Positions 56,778 to 60,221 of a DNA stretch of 60,221 nt are shown here, piece after piece. A model generated the notes under the pieces. That model searched no databases. It was not told the origin of the DNA and saw only the letters and a program-made list of their open reading frames with translations. Where the stretch lies: NCBI GenBank assembly GCA_019244185.1, contig JAFATB010000007.1, forward strand, positions 1 to 60,221, in the 5' to 3' direction. The stretch comes from Acidobacteriota bacterium (GTDB lineage: Bacteria; Acidobacteriota; Thermoanaerobaculia; Gp7-AA8). A program made the translations under genes and the position numbers. Within the stretch, counting starts at the first letter, position 1. Each line of letters begins with the position of its first letter.

Positions 56778-57257
56778 GATGCGCGCCGGACGCGTGGTGA
56801 GCGCCACGATCGGCAGGCCGACGAAGAGCATGTGGCCGAAGAACTGGATCCACCAGCGGATGTTGATCGTCGGCGGCCGGTGCGTGAGAAGCGGAATGAC
56901 GACCAGCGACATGACGACCCAGATCAGCGGCCCGTAGACCGCCGCGACGGCCATGACGCCGCCCCAGGATTCGACCGCGCGTTGGACCGCCGCGATGCGC
57001 AGCACGCCGAAGAGAAACACCGCCGTCCACGCGAATGCGACGCAGACGTGGAGCAGCAGGCCGATGAGCGCGGTGCGACTGCTGCCGTCGAATGCACTCT
57101 TTCCGAGCACGACGGACGCGACGCCCTGCCACAGCCGCGTGACCGTGGAGTGGTAGAACGCGACGCTCAGCACGCTCGAGAAGAGGCCGTCGGCGAGCGC
57201 GGTCACGAGTCCCGCGCGGAGGAAACGGGCGAGGACATCGCGACGCATCGGCTGCAT
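56772..57257 (-). CDS. Four-helix membrane protein of unknown function (161 aa)
   Basis: Starts MQPMRRDVLARFLRAGLVTAL, with an AGAGG RBS. Four membrane helices are predicted (about 16-36, 58-82, 94-115 and 130-150); the third follows AFAWTAVFLFG and the fourth WWIQFFGHMLFVGLPIVAL. A motif VVLGKSAFDGSSRTALIGLLLH in the second loop is typical of a conserved membrane protein group, but I cannot name it. It lies upstream of blaI on the same strand, and its stop overlaps the operator site A, so a blaI transcript would start within its end. Confidence 0.7.
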   Translation of the reverse strand: MQPMRRDVLARFLRAGLVTALADGLFSSVLSVAFYHSTVTRLWQGVASVVLGKSAFDGSSRTALIGLLLHVCVAFAWTAVFLFGVLRIAAVQRAVESWGGVMAVAAVYGPLIWVVMSLVVIPLLTHRPPTINIRWWIQFFGHMLFVGLPIVALTTRPARIN

Positions 57258-57281
57258 GGTAGCCTCTTCCGTAGCGAGGTG

Positions 57282-57665
57282 GTGACGCTCGTTCGCAGCG
57301 CGCCGTACGTCCCCGTCACCGACGTCGAGCAGGCCGCGAGTCATTACGAGTCGGTGCTCGGCTTCCGCCGCGACTACGCCGCCGGCTCGCCGCCGCAGTT
57401 CGCCATCGTCAGCCGCGACGGCCTGGCCATCATGCTCCGCCTCGTCGACGACACGCGCATCGTGCCGAACGAGCGCCAGGGCGGCACGTGGGACGTCTTC
57501 TTCTGGATCACCGGCGCCGACGCGCTGTGCGCCGAGCTCCGCGCGAACGGCGCGGACGTCGTCTACGGTCCGATCGTGCAGCGCGACTACTCGATGCGCG
57601 AATTCGCGGTCCGCGACCCCAACGGCTACATCCTCGGGTTCGGCGAGCCGATCGACGAAAGCTAG
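57282..57665 (+). CDS. VOC-family protein (127 aa)
   Basis: A single vicinal-oxygen-chelate domain: APYVPVTDVEQAASHYESVLGF at the start, the central LAIMLRLVDD, GTWDVFFWITGADALCAELR, and the C-terminal EFAVRDPNGYILGFGEP. The GTG at 57282 (product MTLVRSAPYVPV) is the best start; an adjacent GTG at 57279 adds one residue. Metal ligands are not obvious apart from an Asp/Glu at the expected C-terminal place. Divergent from the four-helix membrane protein and convergent with the zinc-ribbon gene. Confidence 0.82.
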   Translation: MTLVRSAPYVPVTDVEQAASHYESVLGFRRDYAAGSPPQFAIVSRDGLAIMLRLVDDTRIVPNERQGGTWDVFFWITGADALCAELRANGADVVYGPIVQRDYSMREFAVRDPNGYILGFGEPIDES

Positions 57666-58163
57666 CTACTCCGCGAGCAGCATGTCGATTTCGGCGAGCC
57701 GCTTCCGCACCGGCGCGAGCGCCGCGTCGCGCTCCTGCTGCGTCTGCGCCACGTGCGCCGCACGCCGGTTCTTCCAGCGGCGCGCGTAGAGGAGCATCAC
57801 GATGAGCGCGATCACCGCCGCGCTGCCGGCGACCGTCTGCTGCTGCATCGCGTCGAGGCTCTCGACGTGCCTGAAGCCTTCGTAGAAACCCCAGCCGAAG
57901 ATCAGCGCGAAGACGTACGTCGCGCAGCCGCAGCCGCCGGCGCGCAGCAGGATCGGCGAGCCGTAGAGCCGCGCCTTCAGCACCTTCGCTTCCCACGCCA
58001 GGACCTGCTCGTTGAGCGTGGCGCGCTCCTGTTCGAGCACGTGCTTCTGGCGCTTCGGAAAGGCGACGCTCGTGCCGCAGAACGCGCACGTCGCGGCGGC
58101 GGAGGCGTCGTCCTGGATCTTCGCGCCGCAGTTCGGACAGTCGAGCGTTCCGGCGCCGGCCAT
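57666..58163 (-). CDS. Zinc-ribbon membrane protein, paralogue (165 aa)
   Basis: Same architecture as the gene at 53279: four cysteines (9, 12, 26 and 29) in a zinc ribbon, a helix rich in Glu/Lys (KRQKHVLEQERATLNEQVLAW), two membrane helices (about 75-98 and 112-130; the first with a Gly/Cys stretch LRAGGCGCATYVFALIF) and a C-terminal helix ending VRKRLAEIDMLLAE. It begins six bases after the end of nuoF on the same strand and so may be the last gene of the NADH dehydrogenase operon. Function unknown. Confidence 0.75.
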   Translation of the reverse strand: MAGAGTLDCPNCGAKIQDDASAAATCAFCGTSVAFPKRQKHVLEQERATLNEQVLAWEAKVLKARLYGSPILLRAGGCGCATYVFALIFGWGFYEGFRHVESLDAMQQQTVAGSAAVIALIVMLLYARRWKNRRAAHVAQTQQERDAALAPVRKRLAEIDMLLAE

Positions 58164-58169
58164 GCGGGA

Positions 58170-59480
58170 TCAGTGCGCGGCGACGGCCATGTCGAGCCGG
58201 CGATAGCGCTTCGTCTCGGGCAGACAGCTCTTGTGCGTGACGTGGTGCAGGTATTCGTCGCGGAACTTCTTGACCGACGAGATCACCGGACCGATGGCCG
58301 CGTCGCCGAGGGCGCAGAGGGATTTGCCGCCGATGTTGTCGGACATGTCGAGAAGCAGATCGGCGTCCTGCGGACGTCCTTCGCCGCGCTCGAGACGATC
58401 GAGCACCGACTCCATCCAGTTCGTGCCTTCGCGGCACGGCGTGCACTGGCCGCACGACTCGTGCGCGAAGAACTTCGCCAGACGCCACACCGCGTCGACG
58501 ATGCAGACGCTCTCGTCGAGGACGATGATGCCGGCCGAGCCGAGCATCGAGCCCGCCTTCATCACCGCGTCGAAGTTGAGCGGCAGATCGATCTCGTCGG
58601 CGGTGAGCATCGGCGCCGACGCGCCGCCGGGGATGACCGCTTTCAGCTTGCGGTCGCCGGTGATGCCGCCGCAGTGATCGTAGATGAGCTCCTTGAGGTT
58701 CATGCCCATCGGGAACTCGTACACGCCCGGCTTTTTCACGGAGCCCGACACGCAATAGAGCTTCGGGCCGGTGTTCTTCGGGGTGCCGAACGATTTGAAC
58801 CACTCCGCGCCCTTGTTGATGATGAAGGGCACGCAGGCGAGCGTCTCGACGTTGTTGACGACGGTCGGTCCGCCGAAGACGCCGACGACGGCGGGGAACG
58901 GCGGCTTGACGCGCGGCTGGCCGCGGTGGCCTTCGACGGACTCGATGAGTCCCGTCTCTTCGCCGCAGATGTACGCGCCCGCGCCGCGGTGCACGGTGAT
59001 GTCGAAGTCGAAGCTGCTGCCGAAGATGCCTTTGCCGAGAAAGCCTTTCGCGCGCGCTTCCTCGAGCGCGGCGTCGAGCACGGTCGCGCCGTAGTAGAAC
59101 TCGCCGCGGATGTAGATGTACGCCATCGGGCAGGAGCCGATCGCGAACGCGGAGATGATCATCCCCTCGATCAGCAGATGCGGATCCTTCTCGATGATCA
59201 CGCGGTCTTTGAACGTGCCCGGCTCGGACTCGTCGGCGTTGCAGAGCAGGTACGTCGGACGCGGCGCGTTCTTCGGAACGAAGCTCCACTTGTTGCCGGT
59301 CGGGAAGCCGGCGCCGCCGCGACCTCGCAAGCCGCTCTTCTTGACCAGTTCGACCAGGTCGTCCGGCTGCATCTCGAGCGCCTTCTTGAAGCCCGTGTAA
59401 CCGCCAGTGCGCTCATAGACGGAGACCTGCCGCAGGTTCTCGGTCGCGAAATCCTTGGTCAGGACGCGCTTGATTCCCAT
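58170..59480 (-). CDS. nuoF: NADH-quinone oxidoreductase subunit F (NuoF)
   Basis: A 436-residue NADH-binding subunit of complex I. The NADH site is GLRGRGGAGFPTGNKW near 51-66, the FMN site NADESEPGTFKDR near 86-98, and the 4Fe-4S cluster ligands are SCGQCTPCREG near 338-348 plus a Cys in KSLCALGD near 385. Everything expected of NuoF is present and the length is normal. It is coupled with nuoE (TGATG overlap). NuoG would normally come next, but a zinc-ribbon membrane protein and a VOC gene follow instead. Confidence 0.97.
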   Translation of the reverse strand: MGIKRVLTKDFATENLRQVSVYERTGGYTGFKKALEMQPDDLVELVKKSGLRGRGGAGFPTGNKWSFVPKNAPRPTYLLCNADESEPGTFKDRVIIEKDPHLLIEGMIISAFAIGSCPMAYIYIRGEFYYGATVLDAALEEARAKGFLGKGIFGSSFDFDITVHRGAGAYICGEETGLIESVEGHRGQPRVKPPFPAVVGVFGGPTVVNNVETLACVPFIINKGAEWFKSFGTPKNTGPKLYCVSGSVKKPGVYEFPMGMNLKELIYDHCGGITGDRKLKAVIPGGASAPMLTADEIDLPLNFDAVMKAGSMLGSAGIIVLDESVCIVDAVWRLAKFFAHESCGQCTPCREGTNWMESVLDRLERGEGRPQDADLLLDMSDNIGGKSLCALGDAAIGPVISSVKKFRDEYLHHVTHKSCLPETKRYRRLDMAVAAH

Positions 59481-60091
59481 CAGGCCTGACTCCGCTTGCC
59501 GCGGGCACGCGCGCCCTCGGCGCCCGACCGGACCTTCTCGCCTTTCACCGGGGGCACCGCCTGCGGCTTCTTGGGATCTGTCGCCGCGGGCGTCGCGGCG
59601 GCACCGTGGATGGCCGGCTGTTTGCGCAACCGATCGATGATCGCGTCGATCCGTTCCGGCGTCAGGTTTTCTTCGAACTGATGGTCGACCTGCATCATCG
59701 GCGCGCCACCGCAGACGCCGAGGCACTCGATCGTGGAATGCCAGGTGATGGCGCCGTCCGATGTCGTCTGCCCATCCCGCACGCCCAGGGCGCGTTGCAG
59801 GTAGTCCTTCATCTCGTCGGCGCCGCGCAGCATGCAGGGGGCGTTGACGCAGATGACGACATCGTGCCGGCCCTCGGGCCTCGTCAGAAACATGGAATAG
59901 AAGGATGCGGTCGCCTCGATCAGCGACGGTGGGAGTTGCAGCGCTTGCGCGATCTCGCCCATGGCGGCTTCGGTGACGTACCCCTGCTCATGCTGGACGG
60001 CCCAGAGGGCGGGGATGATGGCCGATTGCTTGGAGGGGTAGCGAGCCGCCACCTCCTGGATCCTGGTCAGCGTGGCCTTGCTTACCGGCAT
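59480..60091 (-). CDS. nuoE: NADH-quinone oxidoreductase subunit E (NuoE)
   Basis: A 203-residue thioredoxin-fold subunit that carries the 2Fe-2S cluster N1a. Ligands are C81 and C86 (ICVNAPCMLRG) and C123 and C127 (ECLGVCGGAP). The N-terminal helical domain (RIQEVAARYPSKQSAIIPALW) is typical. A C-terminal extension of about 50 residues rich in Ala, Pro, Lys and Arg follows the core (from about 155), longer than the usual short tail. Start overlaps the end of nuoD and stop overlaps nuoF (TGATG in both cases). Confidence 0.95.
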   Translation of the reverse strand: MPVSKATLTRIQEVAARYPSKQSAIIPALWAVQHEQGYVTEAAMGEIAQALQLPPSLIEATASFYSMFLTRPEGRHDVVICVNAPCMLRGADEMKDYLQRALGVRDGQTTSDGAITWHSTIECLGVCGGAPMMQVDHQFEENLTPERIDAIIDRLRKQPAIHGAAATPAATDPKKPQAVPPVKGEKVRSGAEGARARGKRSQA

Positions 60092-60221
60092 CAGCGGTCC
60101 ACGTCTCCAAGGATGAAATCCATGCTGCCCATGATCGCGATGACGTCGGCCACCAGCACACCCTGGACCAGCCGGCGCAGCGGCTGCAGGTTGCAGAACG
60201 ACGGCGGACGCACCTTCATTC
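60091..60221 (-). CDS. nuoD: NuoD C-terminal end, cut by window edge
   Basis: The last 43 residues of the 49-kDa-type subunit: [20 protein letters not shown], then [20 protein letters not shown], the conserved end of NuoD family proteins. The quinone-site and N-terminal regions lie outside the window. Its stop overlaps the nuoE start (TGATG), so the genes are in the usual D-E-F order of complex I clusters. Confidence 0.93.
   Translation of the reverse strand, partial: MKVRPPSFCNLQPLRRLVQGVLVADVIAIMGSMDFILGDVDR

Overview
The window is 60,221 bases of very GC-rich, densely coded bacterial chromosome. I find 58 protein-coding genes, no rRNA, tRNA, CRISPR array, insertion sequence or prophage, and no gene-free stretch over 300 bases. 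Gene content (extracellular-function sigma factor paired with a Ser/Thr kinase carrying TPR repeats, SBBP and BNR-type secreted propellers, several ABC exporters, a BlaI/BlaR1 pair, PAS/GGDEF sensors, a reaction-centre-type cytochrome lipoprotein, NuoDEF) fits a free-living Gram-negative heterotroph. Acidobacteriota or a close relative is my best guess from gene style alone. Both ends are cut inside genes.

Layout. 1-8.5 kb: broken end of a phosphoesterase, two membrane c-di-GMP sensor proteins, two small proteins and a secreted M20 peptidase. 8.5-15.2 kb: gatB, a FadL-type porin with an SGNH esterase (one unit closed by a clear terminator), a methyltransferase, an unknown protein with a near-consensus promoter, and a nucleotidyltransferase-like protein. 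15.3-27.3 kb: a lipoprotein unit, then a translationally coupled TolC / adaptor / RND pump / propeller-lipoprotein operon, divergent from an OmpR-type two-component pair and a LytS/LytTR pair. 27.3-31.5 kb: a small secreted protein, ComM/YifB, a three-module secreted protein, a PHA-granule-type protein and a cysteine-less thioredoxin-like protein. 31.6-37.6 kb: a minus-strand run with a heterodimeric ABC exporter, an ABC-2 ATPase/permease and small proteins, including an unlisted 36-residue membrane peptide. 37.7-46.7 kb: sigma factor, Ser/Thr kinase, and two large secreted propeller proteins. 46.8-53 kb: an SDR enzyme with a lipoprotein signal, a sigma-70 protein with two region-4-like segments, a sigma/anti-sigma/DUF4252 operon, and a trypsin-like protease with a small homologue of its own N-terminal domain. 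52.8-57.3 kb: BlaI/BlaR1 beside an amidohydrolase / zinc-ribbon / dihaem cytochrome operon. 57.3-60.2 kb: a VOC protein, a second zinc-ribbon protein, nuoF, nuoE and the end of nuoD.

Two regulatory themes stand out. First, many genes have a TANNNT box 6-7 bases before the start codon, the signature of leaderless mRNAs; it explains several weak-RBS starts and points to an ATC start for the sigma factor at 37678. Second, three copies of ACTA-N6-TAGT lie ahead of blaI and in the promoter of the amidohydrolase operon, suggesting that BlaI/BlaR1 controls a membrane redox or metabolite-processing operon rather than a beta-lactamase.
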